A stretch of 64,000 nucleotides of DNA from Adlercreutzia muris (lineage in GTDB: Bacteria > Actinomycetota > Coriobacteriia > Coriobacteriales > Eggerthellaceae), in NCBI RefSeq assembly GCF_008831045.1, contig NZ_WAJS01000013.1, forward strand, positions 17,599 through 81,598, read 5' to 3'. The first letter of the stretch is position 1. Each line of letters opens with the position of its first letter. Position numbers and translations under genes: made by a program. Below are positions 41,794 to 50,169 of this stretch, one piece after another. The notes beneath the pieces were generated by a model. The model searched no databases. It was not told the DNA's origin and saw only the letters and a program-made list of their open reading frames with translations.

Positions 41794-43221
41794 ATGACTG
41801 AGAAAGCGGAATCGAAGGAAGACCGCCGCGCGCTTCTGCGGGGCGGCCGTCGCTATGTCGTGGCCTACGGGTGCGCCCGGGCCTGGGCCACGCTCACCTT
41901 CACCGGGGCGGGCGCCGGTGCCGGAATGCTGGACGCGGTACCGTGGTCGTTCGACCCGCACCTCACCTTCGATGCGGCCTACATCGCCGTGAGCATCCTC
42001 ATGGTGCTGCTGTTTCGCCGCTTCATCCCCCTCAACGAGAACCGCCTGGTGAAAGTCGTGGCCGCTGCAGGCATGATCGTCGCGTCGCTGCTGTGTACGC
42101 TAGCAGTCTGGGTGCCCGATGCGTCCTTTGGGCTCGCGGTGGCCGGCTCGCTTGCGGCCGGTGTGGGTTACGGGCTCTTCCTGCTTCTGACGGCTGAGGT
42201 GCTGGCCACCTTCAGCCTGCTGCGCATCTTCCTTTTTCTGGCGGGCGCCATGCTGCTCGGTACCGTCGTCACTTTCTTCTGCCAGGGTATGGGCCTGTGG
42301 CAGGCCCAGTGCGCGCTTGTGCTGCTGCCGGTGCTCGCGGTGCTGTACCTGCGCGATGCCTACGCCCATGTGCCCGAGGCTGAGCGCCCCAAACGCGGCG
42401 TGCCGAAGTTCTCCTACCCGTGGAAGCTGTTCGTGCTCTACGGCCTGTACGCCTTTGCCTACGGCATGCGTGCCGACCAGCTGGTGGCGGGCGCCGGGCG
42501 GCACTCGTCCCTTTCCACGGCCATCATCATGGCGGTGCTGTTCGCGACGGCCTACTTCGCCTCGCGCCGCTTCAACATCGGGCTTCTGTACCGCTCGCCG
42601 CTCGTGCTCATGGTGTGCGGTTTCCTGCTCATTCCCGCCGAGAGCCTGTTCGGCTCGGCGGTGTCCAGCTACCTTATCGCCATCAGTTACTCGCTCATGT
42701 CGTTTCTCGTGATGTTTCTGCTCTACGACATTGCCAAGCGGCTCGGCGTGGCCATCGTGGCGTTTATGGCCATCAAGAACGCCGAGCAGCTGCTCCAGGT
42801 GGCCGGCGGCGAGGTGCCGGGGCTTCTGGCCTTAGCGGGTCTTCCCGTGCCCACGCAGGATCTGGTTACGACTGTGGTGGTGAGCGTGCTCATCTTGGGC
42901 GCCACGGTGCTGCTGTTCTCCGAGAAGGAGCTGGCGAGCAAGTGGGGCGTGTCCATCCTGGAGGAGGGCGGTCTCGTGCAGCGCACCGAGGAAGAGGAGC
43001 GGGTGGGCGAGCGTGTGGAGGAGCTTGCGCGCACCTACCGGCTGAGCCCCCGCGAGGAGGAAGTGCTCGCGCTTCTGGCCGATGGGAAGACCGGCCGCGT
43101 CATCCAGCAGGAGCTGTTCATCGCCGAGGGTACCTTCAAGGCTCACACGCGCCACATCTACGAGAAGATGGGCATCAACTCCCGCAAAGAGCTTTTCGGC
43201 CTTTTGGGCGTGGGGAAGTAG
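41794..43221 (+). CDS. Membrane-bound LuxR-type regulator, second paralogue
   Basis: A 475-residue protein with about 11-12 transmembrane helices (residues 15-385) and a C-terminal LuxR helix-turn-helix (about 405-470: LSPREEEVLALLADG, then RVIQQELFIAEGTFKAH, RHIYEKMGINSRKE). It has the same architecture as the regulator at 26291. AAGGAGGGACGCC precedes ATG. It lies 125 bases downstream of a Tat flavoprotein gene, giving the mirror arrangement of the first pair, and may sense that enzyme's substrate at the membrane. It starts from its own promoter after a terminator-like hairpin. Confidence 0.88.
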   Translation: MTEKAESKEDRRALLRGGRRYVVAYGCARAWATLTFTGAGAGAGMLDAVPWSFDPHLTFDAAYIAVSILMVLLFRRFIPLNENRLVKVVAAAGMIVASLLCTLAVWVPDASFGLAVAGSLAAGVGYGLFLLLTAEVLATFSLLRIFLFLAGAMLLGTVVTFFCQGMGLWQAQCALVLLPVLAVLYLRDAYAHVPEAERPKRGVPKFSYPWKLFVLYGLYAFAYGMRADQLVAGAGRHSSLSTAIIMAVLFATAYFASRRFNIGLLYRSPLVLMVCGFLLIPAESLFGSAVSSYLIAISYSLMSFLVMFLLYDIAKRLGVAIVAFMAIKNAEQLLQVAGGEVPGLLALAGLPVPTQDLVTTVVVSVLILGATVLLFSEKELASKWGVSILEEGGLVQRTEEEERVGERVEELARTYRLSPREEEVLALLADGKTGRVIQQELFIAEGTFKAHTRHIYEKMGINSRKELFGLLGVGK

Positions 43222-43273
43222 GGGCACGCTGGGCCGTCCAGGGCATATTTTCTGAAAAGTGGGGAAAATACCC

Positions 43274-43301
43274 TTGACGCTGGGGATAAGCGCCCTATAC
43301 T
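43274..43301 (+). promoter_or_regulatory. rplJL promoter
   Basis: TTGACG (43274-43279), 16-bp spacer, TATACT (43296-43301). Near-consensus vegetative promoter about 290 bases upstream of rplJ. Confidence 0.85.
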
Positions 43302-43530
43302 GAACAGGCTGCCCAAAGTGGGCGGCAAGAGAACAGATATGTTCCGCTACTTAAGACAGCAGGTACTGAGCCTGTCCGCCCCGGTGAGAACGTTTCGGAA
43401 GAAACGGCACTGGCAAGCGTGGGAGCTCGGTTTAATCGCGCAAGCGGCCCGCCGAGGTGGTCGACATTCGCATCCGTGAATTCGTGCGGCCTCCGTCTTA
43501 TGGGCGGGGGCCGCTTTTGCTTCTCAGGCT
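43302..43530 (+). ncRNA. Ribosomal protein L10 leader
   Basis: The untranslated region between the promoter and rplJ. It has ACAGCAGGTACTGAGCCTGT, a paired stem with GCCTGT earlier at the 5' end, a GTTTAAT segment and a later GGCGGGGGCCGCTTTT stem, in the order expected for L10 leader RNAs bound by the L10(L12)4 complex. The call rests on location and general layout; a covariance model search is decisive. Confidence 0.6.
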
Positions 43531-43590
43531 TGCGGCCCACCCACCAGGTGCGGAACCCGGAAAGCTTTGAGAAGGAGGTGTACGTACAAC

Positions 43591-44112
43591 ATGCCCAACG
43601 CTCAGAACAAGGAGATGCTCGCCAGCATCAAGGAGGATCTCGACGGCGTTTCCGCCATGTGGGTCGTGGACTACCGCGGCCTCACGGTGAAGGAGATGCA
43701 GCAGCTGCGTCGCGACATTCGCGAGACTGGCTCGGTGCTGAAGGTCTACAAGAACACGCTGGTTCACCTGGCGCTGTCCGAGGCCGAGCTGCCGACCCTC
43801 GACGATATGCTCGCCGGCCCCAGCGCGTTCGTGTTCTCCGGCAACGACGTGGCCGCGTCCGCGAAGGCCCTGAAGACCTTCGCCAAGGCCAATCAGAACC
43901 TTGAGATCAAGGGCGGCCTGATGGAAGGCGCTGCCGTGTCGGCCGCGGAGGTGGAGGCTATCGCTTCTCTGCCCTCTCGCGAGCAGCTCATGGCTCAGAT
44001 CGCCGGTGCCATCTCTGGCGTCGCTCGTGGTCTGGCCACCACCATCAACGGTGTGCCCCGTGGCCTGGCCCAGGTCGTCAAGGCCGTGGCCGAGCAGAAG
44101 GAAGCTGCCTAA
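43591..44112 (+). CDS. rplJ: 50S ribosomal protein L10
   Basis: A 173-residue ribosomal stalk base protein. VVDYRGLTVKEMQQLRRDIRE and KVYKNTLVHLAL form the rRNA-binding domain, and the C-terminal helix (EQLMAQIAGAISGVARGLATTINGV region) binds L7/L12 dimers. AAGGAGGTG strong ribosome site upstream of ATG 43591. Autogenous control through the leader is expected. rplL follows after 90 bases. Confidence 0.97.
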   Translation: MPNAQNKEMLASIKEDLDGVSAMWVVDYRGLTVKEMQQLRRDIRETGSVLKVYKNTLVHLALSEAELPTLDDMLAGPSAFVFSGNDVAASAKALKTFAKANQNLEIKGGLMEGAAVSAAEVEAIASLPSREQLMAQIAGAISGVARGLATTINGVPRGLAQVVKAVAEQKEAA

Positions 44113-44202
44113 CAGCTCGGGCGGCCTGAGATGGGCCGCGTAGCAACGAAGAAAACTTGGCCGGCACGAAGAGGCGCCGGCCCCCTTTGAAAGGAAACTA
44201 AC

Positions 44203-44580
44203 ATGGCTGTTACTCGTGAAGAGATCATTGAGGCTCTGAAGGAGATGTCCCTGCTCGAGGCTTCCGAGCTCGTGAAGGACATCGAGGAGACCTTCGGCGT
44301 GTCCGCCGCCGCTCCGGTGGCCGTGGCCGCTGCCGCTCCGGCTGAGGGTGGCGCTGCCGCCGAGGAGAAGTCCGACTTCGACGTCGTGCTCGAGGGCTTC
44401 GGCGACAACAAGATCGCCGTCATCAAGGTTGTCCGCGAGATCACCGGCCTGGGCCTGAAGGAGGCCAAGGAGGTCGTCGAGGGCGCTCCGAAGCCGGTGG
44501 CCGAGGGCGTTGCCAAGGACAAGGCCGAGGAGATCAAGGGCAAGCTGGAAGAGGCCGGCGCCGCTGTGACCCTGAAGTAA
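44203..44580 (+). CDS. rplL: 50S ribosomal protein L7/L12
   Basis: A 125-residue stalk protein. The N-terminal dimerisation domain ([22 protein letters not shown]), an Ala-rich hinge (residues about 38-52) and the factor-binding C-terminal domain ([25 protein letters not shown], then [18 protein letters not shown]) are complete. A GGCCGGC/GCCGGCC stem (44159-44182) lies between rplJ and rplL, a usual place for processing or partial termination. rpoB does not follow; the operon ends at a strong terminator. Confidence 0.98.
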   Translation: MAVTREEIIEALKEMSLLEASELVKDIEETFGVSAAAPVAVAAAAPAEGGAAAEEKSDFDVVLEGFGDNKIAVIKVVREITGLGLKEAKEVVEGAPKPVAEGVAKDKAEEIKGKLEEAGAAVTLK

Positions 44581-44623
44581 ATTCGCTTTCGCGAATACTT
44601 CAACCGCCTTTACGGCTATACGG

Positions 44624-44653
44624 AACCCCGCTTACGAGCGGGGTTCTTTTTTT
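44624..44653 (+). terminator. Terminator of rplJL
   Basis: 8-bp stem AACCCCGC/GCGGGGTT with TTACGA loop followed by CTTTTTTT. Confidence 0.95.
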
Positions 44654-44705
44654 GGCGAGAGAAGCTGTTTCGGATGCACTGCGTTGCTGCGATTTTCGCT
44701 GTTCT

Positions 44706-44835
44706 GAGAAGAAAATTGCGGTTTTCGTAATCGAAAATGCCTTACCGTTAGAAACGACGTTAGCCCACCTGGGAAAACGTGGATGTAGAATGCGAAATTA
44801 CGCTGTCGGACTACGAAAACCGTGATTTTCTTCTC
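44706..44835. repeat. 130-bp element with 24-bp inverted ends
   Basis: The left arm (44706-44729, ending GCGGTTTTCGTA) and the right arm (44812-44835, starting TACGAAAACCG) are inverted copies with 22 of 24 positions matching and an 82-base centre. It is A/T-richer than the surroundings and has no ORF. It lies between the rplL terminator and the patatin gene. A miniature transposable element or a long hairpin RNA are both possible. Confidence 0.6.
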
Positions 44836-44977
44836 CATTTGGGGGTAGGTGAAGCAGCGCGAGAGGCGGTGCGCGAGAAATAGCACGAGAGGGCCTTGGG
44901 AAAGTCTGGGCCTTGGAGGATTTGGGAATCTGGAGGGAAACGGAAGCGTGGGGGACCGGGGCCTTGGGGAGTTGGAG

Positions 44978-45892
44978 CTAGCCGAGCCACGCTTCCAGGG
45001 ACTCTATGTCGCGGCGGGCCTGGGCCTGACCGGCTTCGTAGGAGCGCACGAGGGCGTCGTAGTCGGTGGTCTTGTTGGCGACCTCCATGGCATCGGGGTA
45101 GAAGACCCAGGCGGCGCCCGTCTTCTCCAGGTGCTCTATCTCGTCGCAGAGCTCGTTGTAGGGCTGCCACCGGGCGATGGTGCGCTCGGCCACCACGGGG
45201 TGCTTGCGGAAGGCGGCACGGAAGAGGCGCTGCTCAAGGGAGCCCATGGGCTTCTTGCGGTAGCCGCGGGGCTGGGTGCGGATGATGCAGAAGCGCTCGA
45301 AGCCGTCGGCGCGGGCGGCGTTCAACAGGATGCCCCAGCTCGCTCCCATGCCCCCGTCCACGTAGGTGCGACTCCCGATGGTCGTGGGCGGCATGAAGAT
45401 GGGCATGGTGGACGACGCGCGCACCATGAGCCCCACGTCGCGGGCCTCTCTCATGTCGGCCTTCGTGAAGGCCACGGTCTCGCCGGTGTCCCAGTCCAAA
45501 GCCTCGATGTGCACGTCGGCGGGGTTGGCGTGGAAGGTGTCCCAGTCGAAGCGCATGGGGTCGTCGGCGGGCGCGGTCTCGATAAGCTCCTCGTACAGGT
45601 AGGGGCCGTTGAAGTAGCCGTGGCCGGCCAGGAAGCTCTTCCAGCCGCCGAAGCGCGGGTACTGCACCAGCTCCACGAAGCTGGCCCGGGCGCGCACGGC
45701 GTCGCGCACCAGGTAGTTCACCGTGTGGCTCGACCCGGCCGAGATGCCGTAGACGCGCCCGAAGTTGATGTTGCGCGCGAGCAGCTCCACCACCACCGGC
45801 GCCGTGTAGCTGTTGCGCATGCCGCCGCCCTCAAAGATGAGCGCCACGTCGGGCTGGTTGATGGTAAGGCTGGCTTGGTCGGCAATCGGCAT
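44978..45892 (-). CDS. Patatin-like phospholipase
   Basis: A 304-residue cytoplasmic serine hydrolase with the patatin catalytic dyad: oxyanion segment EGGGMRNSY, nucleophile elbow GISAGSS (Ser51) and Asp in YVDGGMG. Family members release fatty acids from phospholipids. The E. coli YjjU-like subgroup has this size and layout. It is monocistronic and convergent with rplL and the inverted-repeat element. No signal peptide. The substrate is not evident. Confidence 0.92.
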   Translation of the reverse strand: MPIADQASLTINQPDVALIFEGGGMRNSYTAPVVVELLARNINFGRVYGISAGSSHTVNYLVRDAVRARASFVELVQYPRFGGWKSFLAGHGYFNGPYLYEELIETAPADDPMRFDWDTFHANPADVHIEALDWDTGETVAFTKADMREARDVGLMVRASSTMPIFMPPTTIGSRTYVDGGMGASWGILLNAARADGFERFCIIRTQPRGYRKKPMGSLEQRLFRAAFRKHPVVAERTIARWQPYNELCDEIEHLEKTGAAWVFYPDAMEVANKTTDYDALVRSYEAGQAQARRDIESLEAWLG

Positions 45893-46238
45893 GTCGCTGC
45901 TCCGTTTCGCGGGTTTTGCTCGAGTGTGTCAGCTCCTAGTTTCCCACCTGCGTGGCGGAAATTCCCTGAGAGCTCGACAAAAGGCCCGCAGGCGATGGGG
46001 TCAAGCGCAGCCCGTGCACCGTGGCGCGAGATGTGCGCCACCCAATTCTGTGTGGAAACAGCCGCACGGTTTTCCGTACCATGCTCTCATCGCGCGAAAC
46101 GGAGAAGAGACGAGCGCGGTATTCGAAAGGGATGGAGCCGCTCGGGCGTTCCGTTCTCGACCGCGACGAGCGGGAGGGGGACGGGGTGTCGGGGTGCCGT
46201 TCCGGGTATACCGCGCGACAACACGAGAAGGGGGAGTT
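45893..46238 (+). other. 346-base divergent intergenic region before second molybdoenzyme operon
   Basis: Holds the promoters of the patatin gene (minus) and the molybdoenzyme operon (plus), though none is unambiguous. Two inverted repeats stand out: GTGGCGC-N7-GCGCCAC at 46021-46041 and GGAAAC-N9-GTTTTCC at 46054-46075. Both may be operators. No TTAA 11-bp array like that of the first molybdoenzyme operon is present. Confidence 0.45.
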
Positions 46239-48731
46239 ATGGGCGATAACGAGAAGTGCGCCATCGAGAACCTCTCTGAGGACACGCGTCCGATCGAATT
46301 CGTGAAAGACGGGAAGATGCACCGCCGCACCTTCATCAAGGGCGTCGGCTGGATTACCGTGGCAAGCGCCTTGGGGCTCGGTGCCGCGGGATGCGCTCCG
46401 GCCGAGAAGGCGGCCGACAACCTGGCCGAGACGGGCGCGGGCACCGATGAGGCCGCCGAAAAGCTGGCCGCCACCGAGTACTCCTACGCGTGCTGCAGCT
46501 ACAACTGCACCTCGCGCTGCCTGCTGAAGGGCCACGTGCGCGACGGCAAACTCGTGGCCGTGGAGCCGGGCGAGATGCCGGGCCGTCCCGATTACGCCAA
46601 CGCCTGCCTGCGCTCCATGTCGTTCATCGAGCGCGTGCAGAACGAGGACCTGCGCGTCATGTACCCCATGAAGCGCACGGGCGAGCGCGGCAGCGGCGAA
46701 TTCGAGCGCATCAGCTGGGATCAGGCCATGGACGAGATCGCGGTGCGTCTGGAGGAGTCGAAGGAGAAATACGGCCCCACCGCCTGCTCGTTCTACTCGT
46801 TCACGGGCAACCAGAGCAAGCTGGCCATGCAGTCGGCCACGCGCTTCGCCGGATGCTACGGTGCCACCACCTGGGACATCGAGGGCATCATGGGCGATCA
46901 CGGCGCTTCCATGGGCATGAAGATGGTCTACGGCGTCATCCGCGGCGCCCACGACACGCGCGACTACGAGCAGAACTCGAACATGGTGGTCATCTGGGGC
47001 CGCAACTTGGCCGACACCCACACGAGCGAGCTGCGCTACATTGTGCGCGCCCGCGAGCGCGGTGCGAAGATCGTCTACATTGATCCGCGCTTCTCCTCTA
47101 CCGCCACCATCGCCGACCAGTGGATTCCCATCCGCCCCGGCGGCGACTCGGCGCTCGCGCTCGGCATGATCAACTGGATCATCGCCAACGACCGCCACGA
47201 TAAGGAGTTCCTCGCCAAGCACAGCTGCGGCAGTTTGCTCGTGCGCGACGACGACGGGAAGTACCTGCGCGGCGAGGGCGATGCCTACATGGTGTGGGAT
47301 CCCGCGTCCGGCAAGGCCGTGCCCGCCGACACCGAGGGCGTGGAAGCACCCATCGAGGGTTCCTTCGACGCTGACGGCGTGGCCGTGAAGCCGGCCTTCG
47401 TGCATCTGAAGGAGCGGGCGGCCGAGTATCCCTTGGAGCGCGCCAGCGAGTTGTCGGGCGTGCCGGTGGACGTCATCGAGACCTTTGCCCGCGAGTACAG
47501 CGAGGCGAAGCCCGCAGGTATCCGCATGGGCCAGGGCATGCAGCGCACCTACAACTCCTACCAGTCGTTCCGCACGGTGGCCGTGCTGGCGGCGGTGGCG
47601 GGGTATGTGGGCGTGCACGGCGGCGGCGCGTCCCATGCCGGCGGCACGAAGGCCAACAAGCCGGTGCCCGGCGAGACAGCGCCCGAGTTCCTCTACGACG
47701 AATGGGCCGACACCGGCGAGAATACGGCGAACATGGTGAAGAGCTCGCTCATCTACCAGTGCGCTGTGGACCACGACCCCGTTCGCTGCGACTTCATTTG
47801 GTTCAACGTGTCGAACTTCCTGAACCAGAGCCCGGATGCCCATCGCATTATCGACGAGGTGTTCCCGAACATCTCTACCATCGTGGTGGCCGACCCGTGG
47901 TGGACCTGGACGGCGAAGTACGCCGACTACGTGCTGCCCGCCACGAGTCTGTGGGAGTACTGGGATTTGTACGACCGCGCTCCCTGGGTGTTCCTCGTGA
48001 AGCCGGCCATCGAGCCTCTCGGCGAGAGCAAGTCGGACTGCGAGATGATGACCATGCTGGCCGAGCGCGTGGGCCTGGGGCATTTGTGGAGCAAGACGCC
48101 CGAGGAATGGGTGCGCTCCTGGCCGAACCCCGAAAGCTCCGCCTTCGAGGGCTTCGACTTCGACGAGGCGGTGAAGGAGGGCATGTGGGGCATGCCGACG
48201 GGCATCTACGATGAGCCGCTCATCGTCTTCGAGGACCAGCAGTACCAGACCCCCACGGGTCGCTTCGAGTTCTACACCGAGGACATGGTGGAGTTCGACG
48301 AGCAGGTGCCCCTGCACACACCGGCTATCGAGTACTCCAATCCGGAGCTGGCGGCGAAGTACCCGCTCATGCACCTCACCTACCACGACCGCATGAACGT
48401 GCACACCCAGCACTGCGACTGCCCGGCGCTTCATGCGGTGCAGATGGAGCAGACCCTGCAGATCAACCCGGTGGACGCCGAGGCCCGCGGCATTGCGCAC
48501 GGGGATGTGGTGCGGCTGTTCAACGACCGCGGCGAGGCGAAGATGACGGCGTTCGTGACCGAGGGCATCATGCCCGGCGTGACGGCGGCCCAGGCCGGCT
48601 GGACGCCCGAGCACGTGCTCGGCGGCAGCCATCAGTACCTCAGCCACCTGACGCTGAGTCCCGCCGAGGAGCATTACTCGCAGACGAACAGCGCGTTCAA
48701 CGACATCATGATCGAAGTTGAGAAGGCTTAA
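46239..48731 (+). CDS. Tat-exported molybdopterin oxidoreductase, catalytic subunit, second operon
   Basis: An 830-residue DMSO-reductase family protein. Tat signal HRRTFIK (29-35) is unusually far from the start because of a 28-residue charged leader; the hydrophobic core ends in AAGC (Cys52). The [4Fe-4S] set is Cys86, Cys90, Cys94 and Cys123 (CSYNC, TSRC, NACLRS). Cofactor domains include WDQAMDEIAVRL, VVIWGRNLADTHTSELRYIV, IRPGGDSALALGM and the C-terminal INPVDAEARGIAHGD, LFNDRGE. The polar HHR-type motif MHLTYHDRMNVHTQHCD is in the last domain. ATG 46239 has GAAGGGGGAG upstream. The ferredoxin gene follows in 9 bases. No chaperone or membrane anchor gene is near, unlike the first operon. 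Confidence 0.92.
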   Translation: MGDNEKCAIENLSEDTRPIEFVKDGKMHRRTFIKGVGWITVASALGLGAAGCAPAEKAADNLAETGAGTDEAAEKLAATEYSYACCSYNCTSRCLLKGHVRDGKLVAVEPGEMPGRPDYANACLRSMSFIERVQNEDLRVMYPMKRTGERGSGEFERISWDQAMDEIAVRLEESKEKYGPTACSFYSFTGNQSKLAMQSATRFAGCYGATTWDIEGIMGDHGASMGMKMVYGVIRGAHDTRDYEQNSNMVVIWGRNLADTHTSELRYIVRARERGAKIVYIDPRFSSTATIADQWIPIRPGGDSALALGMINWIIANDRHDKEFLAKHSCGSLLVRDDDGKYLRGEGDAYMVWDPASGKAVPADTEGVEAPIEGSFDADGVAVKPAFVHLKERAAEYPLERASELSGVPVDVIETFAREYSEAKPAGIRMGQGMQRTYNSYQSFRTVAVLAAVAGYVGVHGGGASHAGGTKANKPVPGETAPEFLYDEWADTGENTANMVKSSLIYQCAVDHDPVRCDFIWFNVSNFLNQSPDAHRIIDEVFPNISTIVVADPWWTWTAKYADYVLPATSLWEYWDLYDRAPWVFLVKPAIEPLGESKSDCEMMTMLAERVGLGHLWSKTPEEWVRSWPNPESSAFEGFDFDEAVKEGMWGMPTGIYDEPLIVFEDQQYQTPTGRFEFYTEDMVEFDEQVPLHTPAIEYSNPELAAKYPLMHLTYHDRMNVHTQHCDCPALHAVQMEQTLQINPVDAEARGIAHGDVVRLFNDRGEAKMTAFVTEGIMPGVTAAQAGWTPEHVLGGSHQYLSHLTLSPAEEHYSQTNSAFNDIMIEVEKA

Positions 48732-48740
48732 GGGGGAATT

Positions 48741-49307
48741 ATGGCTGAGAAGCAATACGGAATGCTCGTGCGCACGGAGCGCTGCGTGGGCTGCCAGACC
48801 TGCGTGGTGGGCTGCCATCTGCTGCACGAGTGCCCGACCGATGTGTACCTGGGCTATCTGGAAACGGTGGGCCAGAGCAAGAACTACCTGGTGACGGGCA
48901 CCTATCCGAACGTGTCGGTGACCTTCCGCCCTCATTTGTGCAACCACTGCGCCTCGCCGGCCTGCGTGGCGAACTGCCCCACGGGCGCTATGGCCAAGCG
49001 CGAGGAGGACGGCATCGTGGAGAGCGATCCGTCCGTGTGCATCGGCTGCGGAGCCTGCGCGAAGTCGTGCCCCTATGAGGCCCCGGTGGTGGCCGACGCC
49101 CTGGGCATTGCCATGAAGTGCGATTTCTGCCGGCCCCGCGTGGAGCGTGGCGAGGAGCCGCTGTGCGTGTGCAGCTGCCCGGCCGAGGCTCGTATCTTCG
49201 GAGAGATCAGCGACGAGACGAGCGAGGTATCGAAGCTCATGGCCGAGCTGTCCGCCGAACCGCTTCTGCCCGAGGAGGGCACCGAGCCGTCGGTGCGCTA
49301 CTGCTAG
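48741..49307 (+). CDS. Four-cluster ferredoxin subunit, second molybdoenzyme
   Basis: A 188-residue DmsB-like electron carrier with four [4Fe-4S] Cys sets: Cys15/18/21/25, 67/70/75/79, 100/103/106/110 and 127/130/142/146, with an extra Cys144 in the last set. It is shorter than the first operon's ferredoxin (188 versus 220) mainly in the loop before the second cluster and before the fourth. AAGGGGGAATT precedes ATG. It should pair with the catalytic subunit encoded just upstream and be co-exported. The end of the gene is followed by a 10-bp hairpin near the next ribosome site. Confidence 0.94.
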   Translation: MAEKQYGMLVRTERCVGCQTCVVGCHLLHECPTDVYLGYLETVGQSKNYLVTGTYPNVSVTFRPHLCNHCASPACVANCPTGAMAKREEDGIVESDPSVCIGCGACAKSCPYEAPVVADALGIAMKCDFCRPRVERGEEPLCVCSCPAEARIFGEISDETSEVSKLMAELSAEPLLPEEGTEPSVRYC

Positions 49308-49328
49308 AATACGAACGATCCATACGCG

Positions 49329-49369
49329 GCGAGCGCCTTCCCGCCTCCCTCCCTCGGGGAGGCGCTCGC
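49329..49369 (+). promoter_or_regulatory. Hairpin before Crp/Fnr-type gene
   Basis: GCGAGCGCCT/AGGCGCTCGC inverted repeat (10 bp, 21-base loop) ending three bases before AAGGAGG. No T-tract follows. It could be a weak terminator after the ferredoxin gene or a translational control element for the regulator. Confidence 0.5.
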
Positions 49370-49386
49370 ATAAGGAGGAGGGCGCC

Positions 49387-50079
49387 ATGGATTCCAATCT
49401 GATGCAGTTCATCGATGCCGAGCGCTATCCGACGGTGTTCACCACCGACGAGCTCGTGGGCCAGGCCGATCTGCCTTTCGAGCGGCGGCGGTATCGGAAG
49501 GGGGAGATCATCTTCGGCGCCGAGGAGCGCCATCCCTTCACCTACCACGTGGCCGCGGGCATCGTGCGGCTGTACCTGTCGTCGGCCGAGGGCGCCGTGA
49601 AGACGCTGTTCTACCATGCGGTGGGCACCCAGTTCGCGTTTCAGGGGTTCAAGCGCGACCGCATGACGTGCTCGACGGCCGAGGCGGTGACCGACTGCGA
49701 GCTGCTCGCCATCGACTACGCCGACCTCATCGACTTCTGCGATGAGCATACCGAGTTCTATATGGCCTACATCGAGTATTTGTTCTCCATCACGAACTCA
49801 CAGACAGGGGAGATTGCGAACCTATCGTTCAAGACCGGCGTGCAGCGGGTGGCGCAGCTGCTCTATGCGCTGGCGAGCGACGGCGAGACGACGGTGCCCT
49901 ATTCTATTGACGAGTTGGCGGCTATCATCGGCACCCATCGCAACACGGTGAGCAACGCGCTGTCGCATCTGCGCAAGCTGGGCTTGGTGGAGAAAAGCGC
50001 GCGACCGGTGCGGGTGCGCGATGCCGAGGGGCTGCGTGTCTTCGCCGAAGAGGCGCGCGCGGGTTTATCCTTGAAGTAG
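49387..50079 (+). CDS. Crp/Fnr-family regulator
   Basis: A 230-residue regulator with an N-terminal cyclic-nucleotide-binding-like barrel (RYRKGEIIFGAEERHPFTYHVA, GIVRLYLSSAEGAVKTLFYHAVG) and a C-terminal winged helix (YSIDELAAIIGTHRNTVSNALSHLRKLGLVE). No Fnr-type N-terminal Cys cluster is present, so it is not an oxygen-sensing [4Fe-4S] protein; its effector is unknown. AAGGAGG before ATG 49387. It lies in line with the molybdoenzyme operon (80 bases after the ferredoxin gene) and precedes an MFS gene, and is a candidate regulator of both. Confidence 0.9.
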   Translation: MDSNLMQFIDAERYPTVFTTDELVGQADLPFERRRYRKGEIIFGAEERHPFTYHVAAGIVRLYLSSAEGAVKTLFYHAVGTQFAFQGFKRDRMTCSTAEAVTDCELLAIDYADLIDFCDEHTEFYMAYIEYLFSITNSQTGEIANLSFKTGVQRVAQLLYALASDGETTVPYSIDELAAIIGTHRNTVSNALSHLRKLGLVEKSARPVRVRDAEGLRVFAEEARAGLSLK

Positions 50080-50169
50080 GATAGGGGTGCACCCAAGGCT
50101 GGGCGGAAGAGCCGGGGGCGGTTTGGTAGGATGCCGCAGATACGATGGCATCCGGCGAGGAGGGGAGTT

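Noticed and set aside
45936..49412. 1158-residue open frame on the minus strand
   Set aside because: Antisense shadow of the second molybdoenzyme operon; no recognised domain and unnatural His/Leu/Ala-rich composition.
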